A stretch of DNA of 64,000 bases from Blattabacterium cuenoti. GTDB lineage: Bacteria; Bacteroidota; Bacteroidia; Flavobacteriales; Blattabacteriaceae. Made by a program: the position numbers and the translations under genes. Location: assembly GCF_014251255.1 (NCBI RefSeq), contig NZ_CP059182.1, forward strand, positions 496,001-560,000. The letters are read 5' to 3'. Below the pieces are notes generated by a model. It saw only the letters and a list, made by a program, of their open reading frames with translations. It was not told the DNA's origin and searched no databases. Below, piece by piece: positions 53,089 through 61,900 of this stretch (position 1 is the stretch's first letter; every line of letters starts with the position of its first letter).

Positions 53089-54249
53089 ATGGCAGAAATA
53101 ATATCCATGCCCCAATTAAGTGACACAATGGAAGAGGGAACAGTTGTCAAATGGAATAAAAAGGTAGGAGACAAAGTTTCAGAAGGAGATATTTTGGCGG
53201 AAATAGAAACGGATAAAGCGACTCAAGATTTTGAAATTGATGTTAGTGGAATTCTCCTTTTTATAGGGGTAAAAGAAGGAGAAAAAACACGTGTTAATGA
53301 GACACTCGCTATCATTGGAAAAGAAGGAGAAGATATCAGTTTTCTTTTGTCTGAGTTAAAGAAAGAAAAAAAAAGTGAAGAAGAAGAAAAAGGAAAGAGA
53401 AGATTTATATCTCCTGTAGCAAAAAAAATGGCAAAAAAAATAGGAATTCCTATAAATAAAATAAAAGGAAGTGGAGAAAGAGGTCGTATCATTAAAAGAG
53501 ATGTTGAAACATACGATAAAAATTTTAATCCTACTAAAGAGAAAGAGGAAGAAATGAAGATAAAAATAGAATCACGATATCCTCATTCTTCAATGAGAAA
53601 AAAAATTGCAACACATTTAACAAATTCTAAATTCACGGCTCCTCATTATTATTTAGTAATTGAGATTAATGTAGAAAAAATGATACAATTAAGAAAAAGT
53701 TTGAATGAAAAACTTTCTACAGAAGAGAGGATCTCTTTCAATGATATTATTATTAAAGCAGTTTCTATATCTTTGAAAGATCATCCTAATGTAAATGCTT
53801 CATGGAAAAAAGAAGAAATTATATATCATCCTTATATTCACATTGGAGTAGCCGTCTCTGTAAAAGATGGATTAATAGTTCCAGTAATTAAAAATACTGA
53901 TCAAAAATCATTACTTCAAATATCTAAAGAAATAAAAGATAAAGTATTTCGTTCTAAATCAAAGAAAATACAACCAGAAGAAATAGAAAATAGTACGTTT
54001 ACAGTTTCTAACTTGGGAATGTACGGAATTGAATTTTTTACTTCTATAATTAATATCCCTAATTCATCTATTCTTTCTGTAGGAGCTATTATGGAAAAAC
54101 CTATTGTTAAAAATTCAAAAATAGAAATAGGACATGTTATGAAAATAACTCTATCTTGCGATCACAGGATTATAGATGGAACAACAGGAAGTAGTTATCT
54201 TCAGACATTAAAGAAAATGTTAGAAGATCCTATTACTATATTAGTTTAG
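53089..54249 (+). CDS. pdhC: Dihydrolipoamide acetyltransferase (E2), single lipoyl domain
   Basis: Core of the pyruvate dehydrogenase complex. One lipoyl domain (residues 1-80) carries the lipoylation lysine in ETDKATQDFE. A short charged linker leads to the E3/E1-binding domain, with FISPVAKKMAKKIGIPI. The catalytic domain ends with SCDHRIIDGTTGSSYL, including the HxxxDG active site. At 386 residues it is shorter than many flavobacterial E2 proteins, which often carry two or more lipoyl domains. The gap from pdhA is 133 bases and holds a perfect AGGAGG at 53015 with no start codon nearby. Confidence 0.94.
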   Translation: MAEIISMPQLSDTMEEGTVVKWNKKVGDKVSEGDILAEIETDKATQDFEIDVSGILLFIGVKEGEKTRVNETLAIIGKEGEDISFLLSELKKEKKSEEEEKGKRRFISPVAKKMAKKIGIPINKIKGSGERGRIIKRDVETYDKNFNPTKEKEEEMKIKIESRYPHSSMRKKIATHLTNSKFTAPHYYLVIEINVEKMIQLRKSLNEKLSTEERISFNDIIIKAVSISLKDHPNVNASWKKEEIIYHPYIHIGVAVSVKDGLIVPVIKNTDQKSLLQISKEIKDKVFRSKSKKIQPEEIENSTFTVSNLGMYGIEFFTSIINIPNSSILSVGAIMEKPIVKNSKIEIGHVMKITLSCDHRIIDGTTGSSYLQTLKKMLEDPITILV

Positions 54250-54262
54250 TTTTATGTTTTTT

Positions 54263-54979
54263 TTATCCTTCTTTTTTCTTTGGAAAAAGATAGGATATAA
54301 GAATTGTAGATAAAAATATAATAGAAGGAAAAAATGTAAAAAATCTTTCATAGAAAAGAAAAGTCTTTTTTTTGTCTAAAAAATAAAAAATAAGTTTTAC
54401 TCCAAGTATGATGATCACATAAAAAGCGGAATCTTTCAAAAGAGGTTTTTTTTCCATTATTTTCACAAATACTTGAGTAATCCATCTCGTAGACAAAATT
54501 CCTATAAAAATACCTAAAAAAATTAAAATACAATTTTCTGATAAAGAAACAGCTGCAAAAATGTTATCAATAGAAAAAGATAAATCCATTATTTCTATAC
54601 TAAGAATTGTTTTCCAAAACGAATTTATGTTTTTCTTGTTATTTAAATTTTCTTTCTTTTTCTTGTTTTTGGAGAAGAAATATCTGCCCCCAAGATAAAT
54701 TAAATAAATTCCTCCTAATGGCTTTAACCACCATATTTGAATTAATTTATATGCAAATATTAAACAAACACTCCTAAAAAAATAAGCTCCAAAAATACCA
54801 TATTTTATAGCTTTTTTTCTATCTTCTTTTTTTATGTCCATCATCATAGATGCTAATAATGCTGCATTATCTATTGATAAAATACTTTCTATAAAAAAAA
54901 TATTACCTACAGTGTAAATAGAAACTATAGGATGATCAATAATATTTTGAATGTCATTTTTTACAATGAATGAAATCAT
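54263..54979 (-). CDS. TerC family integral membrane protein
   Basis: 238 residues with about seven hydrophobic helices. Two intramembrane acidic motifs typical of the TerC/YkoY family are seen: SILSIDNAALLASMM near residue 35 and LSFSIDNIFAAVSLS near residue 133. Members have been tied to tellurite resistance, and in some bacteria to manganese export and metal loading of exported enzymes. Which applies here is not known. It follows the ABC exporter by seven bases on the minus strand and ends 13 bases from pdhC. Confidence 0.88.
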   Translation of the reverse strand: MISFIVKNDIQNIIDHPIVSIYTVGNIFFIESILSIDNAALLASMMMDIKKEDRKKAIKYGIFGAYFFRSVCLIFAYKLIQIWWLKPLGGIYLIYLGGRYFFSKNKKKKENLNNKKNINSFWKTILSIEIMDLSFSIDNIFAAVSLSENCILIFLGIFIGILSTRWITQVFVKIMEKKPLLKDSAFYVIIILGVKLIFYFLDKKKTFLFYERFFTFFPSIIFLSTILISYLFPKKKEG

Positions 54980-54986
54980 AATTCAT

Positions 54987-56828
54987 TTAAAATGAACTTT
55001 GCAATTTCAATAAATTTCTGTAAGTACCTTGTTTTGAAATCAAATATTTATGTTTTCCTTGTTCTATAATTTTTCCTTTTTCTAATACAATAATATGATC
55101 TGCATTTCGTCTGAGAGTAGAAGATAATCTATGAGCTATTACTAATAAAGTTCGGTTTTTCATCATATGATTTAAAGCTTTCTGTACAGCTATTTCAGAT
55201 TCTGTATCTAGAGAAGAAGTCGCCTCATCTAGTATCAGAATAGGAGGATTTTTTAATACGGCTCTTGCAATGCTAATTCTTTGTTTCTGCCCCAGAGATA
55301 ATTTGTTTCCATTGTATCCAATAACTGTATTATATTCTTTTGGAAGTTTCTTAATAAAACAATGTGCATTTGCAATTTTAGCTGCTTGTATTATAGAATC
55401 CATAGAAACTATTTCTTCTACACCTAATGCAATATTATTGAAAACAGAATCATTAAAAAGAACTGGTTCTTGAGTAACCATTCCTAATAATCTTCTATAA
55501 TCTCTAGTATTTAAACATTTGATATTGATTCCATCAATAGTAATCTCTCCAGAAGAAACATCATAAAAATTAGCAAGTAAATTTGCAATAGTAGATTTTC
55601 CACTTCCAGATTTTCCTACTAAAGCTATAGTTTTTCCTTTTTTTATAGTAAAATTTAAGTTTTGAATTAGAACTAATTTGTTATATGTGAATGAGACATT
55701 CCGAAACAAAATTTCATCTTCAAAATGAAAAATTGATTGAGATCTTTTTTTTTCATTTGAAACACATTTAGTATTTAATATTTCCACAATACGTTCTACA
55801 GAGGCTCTTCCTTTTTGAATATTCGATATAGAATTTACTAAACTTTTTGTTGGGTTGATTATTTGAAAAAAAAGACCTATAAAAGGGAAAAGAATTTCTG
55901 GATTCATTCCTTTTTTTTCTAAAAAAAGTTTTCCTCCATACCAAACAATTAAAATCATAGTAATGGAACTCAAAAATTCACTAATAGGAGAAGCTAATTC
56001 TTTTTTTCTATTAACACGTGCGGAAAGTTTTCTTTGACATTCAGATATGTTTTCAAAACGTCTTTGCATTTGATTTTCTGCATTAAAAATATTTATAACC
56101 TTTATAGAATTTAATGTTTCTTCTATCACAGAAAACAATTTTCCTAATTGATTTTGAGATCCTATCGCATCTTTTTTCAAACTTTTCCCTATAATAGATA
56201 TTAATGTTCCCATTAAAGGAAGCAAAATAAAAACAAATAATGTTAACTGATAACTCATAAAAAATAAAGTAAATAAATGAAAAGAAACTATAATAGGATA
56301 ACTAATAATATTAGCTAAAGAATTTACTATAGATCCTTCTATTTCGTTAATATCATTAGATAACCTTGACATTAAATCTCCATTTCTCTTATTAGAAAAA
56401 AAAATAATAGGTAAAGACAATATTTTTTTATGAAAATCATTCCGTATATTTCTAACTATAGAAGTTCTTATTCCTATCATAAAATATTCTGCTAAATATC
56501 TAAAGACATTTCGTATTAAAAAAAGGATCATAATAAAAATACAAAAAATGGCAAGTGTATTTGTTTTTCCATATTTATATGATATTGAATTAATACAATT
56601 GTGAAAATATTTTATAAAAAAATCAAAATATCCATTAAAAAAATTAAAAAATGTTGTTTTACTTTCTTCTTTTTTTTCAGTGACTTCAAGTAAAAGACTT
56701 AACACAGGAGAAATAGATATTATAGATATAATAGAAAACAAAGAATGTAAAAAATTACACGATATATTAAGAATATAATAATATTTATAGGGTTTGAAAT
56801 AAGTTAAAATTTTTTCAAGTACATTCAT
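54987..56828 (-). CDS. ABC exporter, fused permease and ATPase (MsbA-like)
   Basis: Half-transporter of 613 residues: six membrane helices (about residues 15-310), then an ATPase domain. Walker A is GKSGSGKST, the Q-loop is VTQEPVLFND, Walker B is ILILDEATSSLD and the H-loop is VIAHRLSST. The signature reads LSLGQKQR in place of LSGGQ, a change at the third position. The MsbA role of flipping lipid A or other lipids is inferred from similarity and from the presence of LptC and BamA; drug or lipid export in general is equally compatible. It diverges from tatA. Confidence 0.9.
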   Translation of the reverse strand: MNVLEKILTYFKPYKYYYILNISCNFLHSLFSIISIISISPVLSLLLEVTEKKEESKTTFFNFFNGYFDFFIKYFHNCINSISYKYGKTNTLAIFCIFIMILFLIRNVFRYLAEYFMIGIRTSIVRNIRNDFHKKILSLPIIFFSNKRNGDLMSRLSNDINEIEGSIVNSLANIISYPIIVSFHLFTLFFMSYQLTLFVFILLPLMGTLISIIGKSLKKDAIGSQNQLGKLFSVIEETLNSIKVINIFNAENQMQRRFENISECQRKLSARVNRKKELASPISEFLSSITMILIVWYGGKLFLEKKGMNPEILFPFIGLFFQIINPTKSLVNSISNIQKGRASVERIVEILNTKCVSNEKKRSQSIFHFEDEILFRNVSFTYNKLVLIQNLNFTIKKGKTIALVGKSGSGKSTIANLLANFYDVSSGEITIDGINIKCLNTRDYRRLLGMVTQEPVLFNDSVFNNIALGVEEIVSMDSIIQAAKIANAHCFIKKLPKEYNTVIGYNGNKLSLGQKQRISIARAVLKNPPILILDEATSSLDTESEIAVQKALNHMMKNRTLLVIAHRLSSTLRRNADHIIVLEKGKIIEQGKHKYLISKQGTYRNLLKLQSSF

Positions 56829-56900
56829 TTAATTTATTTAAGTCCTATTTATAACAAAATTGTGTTATAATAACATAAATTTTTTTTTCAATAAAAAACT

Positions 56901-56928
56901 ACGAATAAGAATTCGTATAATAAATTTG
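56901..56928 (+). promoter_or_regulatory. Inverted repeat and -7 element upstream of tatA
   Basis: ACGAAT-AAGA-ATTCGT (56901-56916) is a perfect six-pair inverted repeat. It is followed by TAAATTTG (56921-56928), an exact match to the -7 consensus, 54 bases before the tatA ATG. No TTG lies at the right -33 distance. The repeat sits where a repressor or activator would contact the promoter. Confidence 0.33.
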
Positions 56929-56982
56929 ATTACAATTTTTATATGCATTATCTTATGATTTTTCAGAAAAAAAAACAAAAAA

Positions 56983-57231
56983 ATGATAAACTTTTTATTT
57001 ATTAGCATTGAAGAAAGTTTTTTTATTATTTTTATAGCTCTTCTTATATTTGGACCAAAAAAAATTCCTGATATAGCTCGCGGAATGGGTGAAGGAATTA
57101 GATATTTAAAAAATGCTAAAAACAAAATAAAAAATGAAATAATACAAAACAGTATTCAAAATTCAAAAAATAAAAATTTTTTTTTCAATAAAAAAAAAAA
57201 GAATCCTCCTAAAAAAACTAAAACGGAATAA
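56983..57231 (+). CDS. tatA: Twin-arginine translocase subunit TatA/TatE
   Basis: 82 residues with the TatA layout: one N-terminal membrane helix (FFIIFIALLIFG), the hinge FGPKKIPDIARGMGEGIR, an amphipathic helix and a Lys/Asn-rich tail that may have grown through AT bias. TatA forms the pore for folded proteins with TatC. No tatC is encoded in the window and no obvious Tat signal peptide was noticed. It converges with the PPIase gene, 23 bases apart. Confidence 0.9.
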   Translation: MINFLFISIEESFFIIFIALLIFGPKKIPDIARGMGEGIRYLKNAKNKIKNEIIQNSIQNSKNKNFFFNKKKKNPPKKTKTE

Positions 57232-57254
57232 GAATATAATCATTCCATGAAAAA

Positions 57255-59408
57255 CTAAATATTCTTAATATTATTTCTATAATCTTTTATGATTGATTTA
57301 TCAATCAATATTCTTCCTAAATTTTCTAAAGAATTTTTTCTCAAATAAGAATTTAATTCTTCCATTTCGGAAGAAAAATAAGAAGGAATTTTAGAAGGGT
57401 AAAAATGTTTTAAAGGTCTTACAAAAAAAATTCCTTTTTCTCCTAGTATAGGTTTAGAAGTTTCATATAATTTTAATGAAGAAGCAAAACCAACAACTTT
57501 AGGTTCTCTATCCCCATCAATTATGGAATCATAAAAATTTATTTTATAAGATTTTTTTATTTTTTTAGAAAAATAAAATGCTATTTTTTCCAAATTTGGA
57601 TTTGAAAATTTTTTTCTCATCATATGAGATAAAAACTTATTTATTTTTTCTTTTTTTAAAAAAAGAACTAAATTATTTTTTGTTTTTTCTATTGAAAAAA
57701 CTCTATTTTGAATTTTTGAAAGATATACGACAATATAATCTCTCTTGGAAGTAGAAATCATTTTGCAATCTCTTTCTTTTCTATTTTTTTCAAATGCCCA
57801 ATGAATTATTTCTTTATCTTTTTCTGTATTTAATTCATCAATATGAGATTGATCAAATTTAATATTTTTCAAATATATTGTTTCGTATTTATTTTTTCTT
57901 GCATGATTAATAAATTTATTAAAATTAGAATTTTTATTTTCAATAAAAAATTTTCTTACTTTTTTGTAAAGAGAATTTTCTGTTTTTTTAGATGGAGTAA
58001 GAGTCTTTACAATGACTGCAAATTGATAAGCAGGCATCGGAATACTTTTTTTATCAATTCTAAATATATGATAACCAAATTTTGTTTCAGAAAAACCTAT
58101 CATTCCTTTTTTATTTTTCAATGAAAAAATATCAAATGAATTAATAGAATAATTAGAATAATTTTGATCATCATATTTTATCCATCCTAAACTTCCTTTA
58201 TCTTTTTTCGCACTCATTAAATCATCTGATTTTTTTATCACAAAAGAATCAAACAAAGAAGGATTTTTTTTAATCATATGAAATATATTCTCAGCTATTT
58301 CTTTAGCTTTTTTCTTCGTTCTGTGATTAGAAGAACGTATTGCATCTCTATGAGAGATTAAAATATGACTCACTAAAACGGAATCAGATATCATTTTTTT
58401 TCCAATTAGTTTAGCCATAAAATAAATATTTTCTTCCTTTATAGGTCCTATAATATTTCCAATTTTTTTATTTTTTGAAATAAAATTTTGTAAAACAGGT
58501 GGAAGAGACTTTTTTAAGTAAAAATTTGAATCAAAAAGTTTTTCAGATTGTTTTGAAACAAAAATATAATTTTGATTAGTAGATTGAAATTTACGAAATA
58601 ATTTTTCCATCTTTTTTTTCATTTGATTTTCATCATCTAAAGATGGTTCAGAACGAAAAATAACGAAACCAAGACTTCTTATATTTTCTCTTTTATAAAG
58701 AAATTTATGATTCTTAATGTAATCATAAATATCATGATTTTTTATTAAAAACATGTTTTTATATCTATTTTCTATTTCTGAATAAGGAATAAAAACATAA
58801 TCAATAAAAGAAAAAAAATTTTTATCCTTATAATTAAATTCTGCTTCAACTGAAGATGTATTTAATCCATACATTAACATTTCTATATATTTCTTTGCAA
58901 ATATTTTTTTTGTTATATTTTTTTTTTCATAGGACCAAATATTTTTTTCTTCCTCAATTTTAGGATTCTGAACTTCAGATTCATTTTCTAATATTTTCAA
59001 ATAATTTTTAAATTTTTTAAGATCTAAATTTCCATAAAAATCTTGAAAATCAAACACATGACTATATATAGATTGTTTAGAAACAGCATTCCAAAAATCT
59101 TTTTTTGTACTCTGTATTCCCAATTTTACAGCTTCTTGATTTAATATTTTTTCGTATACTAATAATTTCCAAGCTTCATTCTTCAAATAAAAATCTGGTT
59201 CTTCTTTACGAAATTGTTTCAAAAATTGAAAACAATCGATATATTCTTTCATAGAAATATTTTCTCCATTGACTTTCCCAACAATATTTGGACTTTCATA
59301 AAAAATTTTTAATAAAACATTAGGATCTAATACAAAAAAAAACAAAGAAATTCCTATAAATAAAAATAAAATCCATGTATTCCTTCTTATTTTTTCTAAA
59401 AAACTCAT
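57255..59408 (-). CDS. Membrane-anchored peptidyl-prolyl isomerase (PpiD/SurA-like)
   Basis: Periplasmic folding helper for outer membrane and secreted proteins, held to the inner membrane by one N-terminal helix (NTWILFLFIGISLFFFVLD). The 717-residue protein has a SurA N-terminal chaperone region (VGKVNGENISMKEYIDCFQF). A parvulin domain near residues 345-465 has VLVSHILISHRDA and FSETKFGYHIFRID. A long C-terminal part has no catalytic motif. It overlaps the CNNM gene by four bases, so the two are coupled in translation. It belongs to the lptC-CNNM-PPIase group conserved in flavobacteria. Confidence 0.92.
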   Translation of the reverse strand: MSFLEKIRRNTWILFLFIGISLFFFVLDPNVLLKIFYESPNIVGKVNGENISMKEYIDCFQFLKQFRKEEPDFYLKNEAWKLLVYEKILNQEAVKLGIQSTKKDFWNAVSKQSIYSHVFDFQDFYGNLDLKKFKNYLKILENESEVQNPKIEEEKNIWSYEKKNITKKIFAKKYIEMLMYGLNTSSVEAEFNYKDKNFFSFIDYVFIPYSEIENRYKNMFLIKNHDIYDYIKNHKFLYKRENIRSLGFVIFRSEPSLDDENQMKKKMEKLFRKFQSTNQNYIFVSKQSEKLFDSNFYLKKSLPPVLQNFISKNKKIGNIIGPIKEENIYFMAKLIGKKMISDSVLVSHILISHRDAIRSSNHRTKKKAKEIAENIFHMIKKNPSLFDSFVIKKSDDLMSAKKDKGSLGWIKYDDQNYSNYSINSFDIFSLKNKKGMIGFSETKFGYHIFRIDKKSIPMPAYQFAVIVKTLTPSKKTENSLYKKVRKFFIENKNSNFNKFINHARKNKYETIYLKNIKFDQSHIDELNTEKDKEIIHWAFEKNRKERDCKMISTSKRDYIVVYLSKIQNRVFSIEKTKNNLVLFLKKEKINKFLSHMMRKKFSNPNLEKIAFYFSKKIKKSYKINFYDSIIDGDREPKVVGFASSLKLYETSKPILGEKGIFFVRPLKHFYPSKIPSYFSSEMEELNSYLRKNSLENLGRILIDKSIIKDYRNNIKNI

Positions 59409-60679
59409 ATATAATTTTTTTTTCTAAGAAAAACTTCTTCTATTTTATTTTTAGATACTTTGTTTATTGAAATAAAGAAAGTATCACTAATCATTATCTT
59501 TTCTCCTTTTTTAGGAATATTTCCTGTACAAGAAACAATTAAACCTCCTAAGGTTTCATATTCCTCTGATTTAGGAAGATCTAATTTATATTTAGTATTA
59601 AGAAAATCAATTTCTAAACGAGCAGAAAATAAAAACTCATTTTCATTTAATTTCTTTTCCACAAATAGAATTTCATCATGTTCATCTTTTATATCCCCAA
59701 GAAATTCTTCTAAAATATCTTCTATAGTTATCATTCCTGCTGTTCCACCATATTCATCTAATATTATAGCAATACTTTTTTTTTTCTTAATAAGAAGATC
59801 CATTATTTTTCGTATTGGAGTTGTTAAATGAACTAATTCTACTGGTCGAATTATAGATTCAAGATAATTTATTTTTTTTTTGAAGAATTCCAAATAATGA
59901 ATATATCCTATAATATTATCTATATTATTTTTATAAATAACAATTTTTGAAAATCCTTTTTCTGTAAATTTATAACGAATTTTATCAAGAGAAGAAGTAT
60001 TTATGTTGTAAGCAACTATTTCTTTTCTAGGAACCATACATTCTCTTGCTTTTTTTTCAGAAAAATCTAAAGCTTTATGAAAGATTTCCACTTCTGATTC
60101 TACTATTCCCTGAATATTGTTTTCTATATTTTCTGATATAAAAGAAATTAAATCTTCCTTATCAAAAATTTTAGTTTTTTCATTTCCTTTTTCCCCCAAA
60201 AAATTTAGAAAAATATTAGATAGATAAGTAATCAAATTTGTAATAGGAGAAAATATTTTATATAAAAAATATGCAGGAATAATAAATAAATTTAATAATT
60301 CATTAGAATATGCACTAAATATCATTTTAGGAATAAATTCTCCAATAATAAGAATAATAGTAGCGGAAAAAATTGTTTCTAGCAGAAAAAACCAAAAAGA
60401 ATTATTGTAAATAAAAAACCATTTTGGAATAAAAAATGGAAATAATTTTCCCATATAAATTCCATATACGACTAAAGATATAGTATTTCCTATTAACATT
60501 GTCGTTATAAATTTTTTTGAATGTTTCATGCTTTTAGAAAGCAATTTAGAACGAAAAGAACCTTTCTTTTTTTCCAATTCTATTTGAAAAAAACTAGAAG
60601 AAATCAAAGCCATTTCCATTCCAGAAAAAAAAGCAGATACAAGTATAGTAATAAAAACTATACTAATATAAAAAATCAT
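59405..60679 (-). CDS. CNNM/CorC transmembrane protein (DUF21, CBS pair, CorC domain)
   Basis: Inner membrane protein of the hemolysin/CNNM family. The N-terminal DUF21 domain has about four helices, with SAFFSGMEMALISS at its start. A CBS pair follows, including ARECMVPRKEIVAYN and IAIILDEYGGTAGMITIEDILEE, and then the C-terminal CorC_HlyC domain with LPKSEEYETLGGLIV. Relatives export Mg2+ or act in gliding (GldE), and the role here is unknown. ATG at 60679 is preferred. An upstream GTG at 60706 would overlap lptC by 20 bases. Confidence 0.92.
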   Translation of the reverse strand: MIFYISIVFITILVSAFFSGMEMALISSSFFQIELEKKKGSFRSKLLSKSMKHSKKFITTMLIGNTISLVVYGIYMGKLFPFFIPKWFFIYNNSFWFFLLETIFSATIILIIGEFIPKMIFSAYSNELLNLFIIPAYFLYKIFSPITNLITYLSNIFLNFLGEKGNEKTKIFDKEDLISFISENIENNIQGIVESEVEIFHKALDFSEKKARECMVPRKEIVAYNINTSSLDKIRYKFTEKGFSKIVIYKNNIDNIIGYIHYLEFFKKKINYLESIIRPVELVHLTTPIRKIMDLLIKKKKSIAIILDEYGGTAGMITIEDILEEFLGDIKDEHDEILFVEKKLNENEFLFSARLEIDFLNTKYKLDLPKSEEYETLGGLIVSCTGNIPKKGEKIMISDTFFISINKVSKNKIEEVFLRKKNYI

Positions 60680-60686
60680 ACCATTT

Positions 60687-61271
60687 TTATATAGGGATAA
60701 TTCCACTAATATTTTTCAAGCTAATATTTTTAAAATCATCAGATGCCTCCAGTCCATTCATTGCCCGCAACATAGTTCCATCTGGATAATATATAATTGT
60801 ACACTTATTGTTAAATATTTTTTTTTGTTTTCTATTCCAAAAAATTTCATCCGTTTTTAAAAAATATCCATTGGAACTTACAACTCTAATATTTCCTTTG
60901 ATATGATAAAAAATTTTTTCAGTTGATTTAACCCAATCTGCAGTAAGAGAAATATATTCTTTTGTATTTTTTTTATCAAAAAAAAATAATTGTATTCCTT
61001 TAGGAAACAAAGTAGAAATAGAATATTCTTCCATAATTGGAAAATTCATGAATAATCTAGGAATTCCATTTTCCTTAGATAAAATACTTGTGCGAAGAAA
61101 AATCCTATGAGGAATTTCTTTACGTTTTTTATTCTTTATCAACTTAATGAAATTTTTTTTTTCTGTTGTACATGAAAAAAAAAGAAAAAATACTAATAAA
61201 AAAAATAGCTTTACAAAACTTTTCAAAAGATTACTTCTTCTTATTTTTTTATTGTTGTACTTTTGTATCAT
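60687..61271 (-). CDS. lptC: LPS export periplasmic lipoprotein LptC
   Basis: 194 residues: a basic N-terminus, a hydrophobic stretch (LFFLLVFFLFF) ending in the lipobox FFSC at about residue 34, and an LptC-like beta domain (ISTLFPKGIQLFFF, IRVVSSNGYFLKTDEIFW, KNISGIIPI). LptC carries LPS from the inner membrane ABC complex to LptA. It sits between ompH and the CNNM gene on the minus strand. tRNA-Phe lies on the opposite strand just before its start, and the tRNA -7 box is inside its 5' end region. Confidence 0.88.
   Translation of the reverse strand: MIQKYNNKKIRRSNLLKSFVKLFFLLVFFLFFSCTTEKKNFIKLIKNKKRKEIPHRIFLRTSILSKENGIPRLFMNFPIMEEYSISTLFPKGIQLFFFDKKNTKEYISLTADWVKSTEKIFYHIKGNIRVVSSNGYFLKTDEIFWNRKQKKIFNNKCTIIYYPDGTMLRAMNGLEASDDFKNISLKNISGIIPI
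61258..61265 (+). promoter_or_regulatory. -7 promoter element for tRNA-Phe
   Basis: TACTTTTG matches TAnnTTTG exactly and ends 14 bases before the tRNA-Phe 5' end. No TTG is found at the right -33 spacing. It lies just beside the lptC start codon on the other strand. Confidence 0.4.
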
Positions 61272-61279
61272 AGTTAATC

Positions 61280-61352
61280 GGTATCTTAGCTCAGTTGGTA
61301 GAGCAAAGGACTGAAAATCCTTGTGTCCCCGGTTCGATTCCGGGAGATACCA
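61280..61352 (+). tRNA. tRNA-Phe (GAA)
   Basis: A 73-base cloverleaf: acceptor stem GGTATCT/AGATACC fully paired, D arm GCTC/GAGC, anticodon arm AAGGA-CTGAAAA-TCCTT (anticodon GAA) and T arm CCCGG-TTCGATT-CCGGG. The discriminator is A and CCA is not encoded. It is the only plus-strand gene inside the minus-strand envelope block (61.3 kb). Confidence 0.96.
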
Positions 61353-61366
61353 CTAAAAAAAAATAA

Positions 61367-61873
61367 TCAAATTCCTAATTCTTTTTTGACTTCTTCTGTG
61401 ATATCTATTCCTTTATTAACTAATACTCCTTTTCCAGGACTACAATCATCTACACGTAGAATATTTTTATTTCTATCCATTACTTTATGGATGGCATTAT
61501 CTATTTTTTTAGACAAAGGATTTAACAGTTGTTCTTGTCTTTTAGCTAAATCTTCTGCAGCTTTTTTTTGATATGCATGAACTCTTGCTTGAAAAACTTC
61601 TAATTCTCTTTTCAAAACTGGATTTCTATTCCTCTGAAATCTTTTAGATTTATTATGAAATTCTTTCACTAACTTTTCCAATGTATTTTCATGACTTTTA
61701 GTCAATTTTTCTAATTCTTTTTTAGCAGTAGAAAATTCAGGCATTTTCTCAACCAGAATCGTACTATTAAGACAAACAATTCTTTGACTACATTCTTTAG
61801 AATATCCTTGTATACCAATTATATTAAAAAATATAAAAAACAATAGATAATAAAAAATCATATTTTTTCTCAT
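61367..61873 (-). CDS. OmpH/Skp-type periplasmic chaperone
   Basis: Holds unfolded outer-membrane proteins in the periplasm. From the ATG at 61873 the protein is 168 residues: signal peptide MRKNMIFYYLLFFIFF, a Cys near residue 29, then a long helical coiled coil that includes LEKLVKEFHNKSKRFQRN and LKRELEVFQARVHAYQKK. It ends in DDCSPGKGVLVNKGIDITEEV, the usual C-terminal region. The open frame extends to a TTG at 61900, which is not needed. It follows bamA on the same strand by 27 bases, the common Bacteroidota order. Confidence 0.9.
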   Translation of the reverse strand: MRKNMIFYYLLFFIFFNIIGIQGYSKECSQRIVCLNSTILVEKMPEFSTAKKELEKLTKSHENTLEKLVKEFHNKSKRFQRNRNPVLKRELEVFQARVHAYQKKAAEDLAKRQEQLLNPLSKKIDNAIHKVMDRNKNILRVDDCSPGKGVLVNKGIDITEEVKKELGI

Positions 61874-61900
61874 AAGAAAAATTTTAAAATTTAATTTCAA

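Noticed and set aside
59460-59831. 123-codon plus-strand open frame inside the CNNM gene
   Set aside because: It lies wholly within the well-conserved CBS/CorC region and has no start context or homology of its own.
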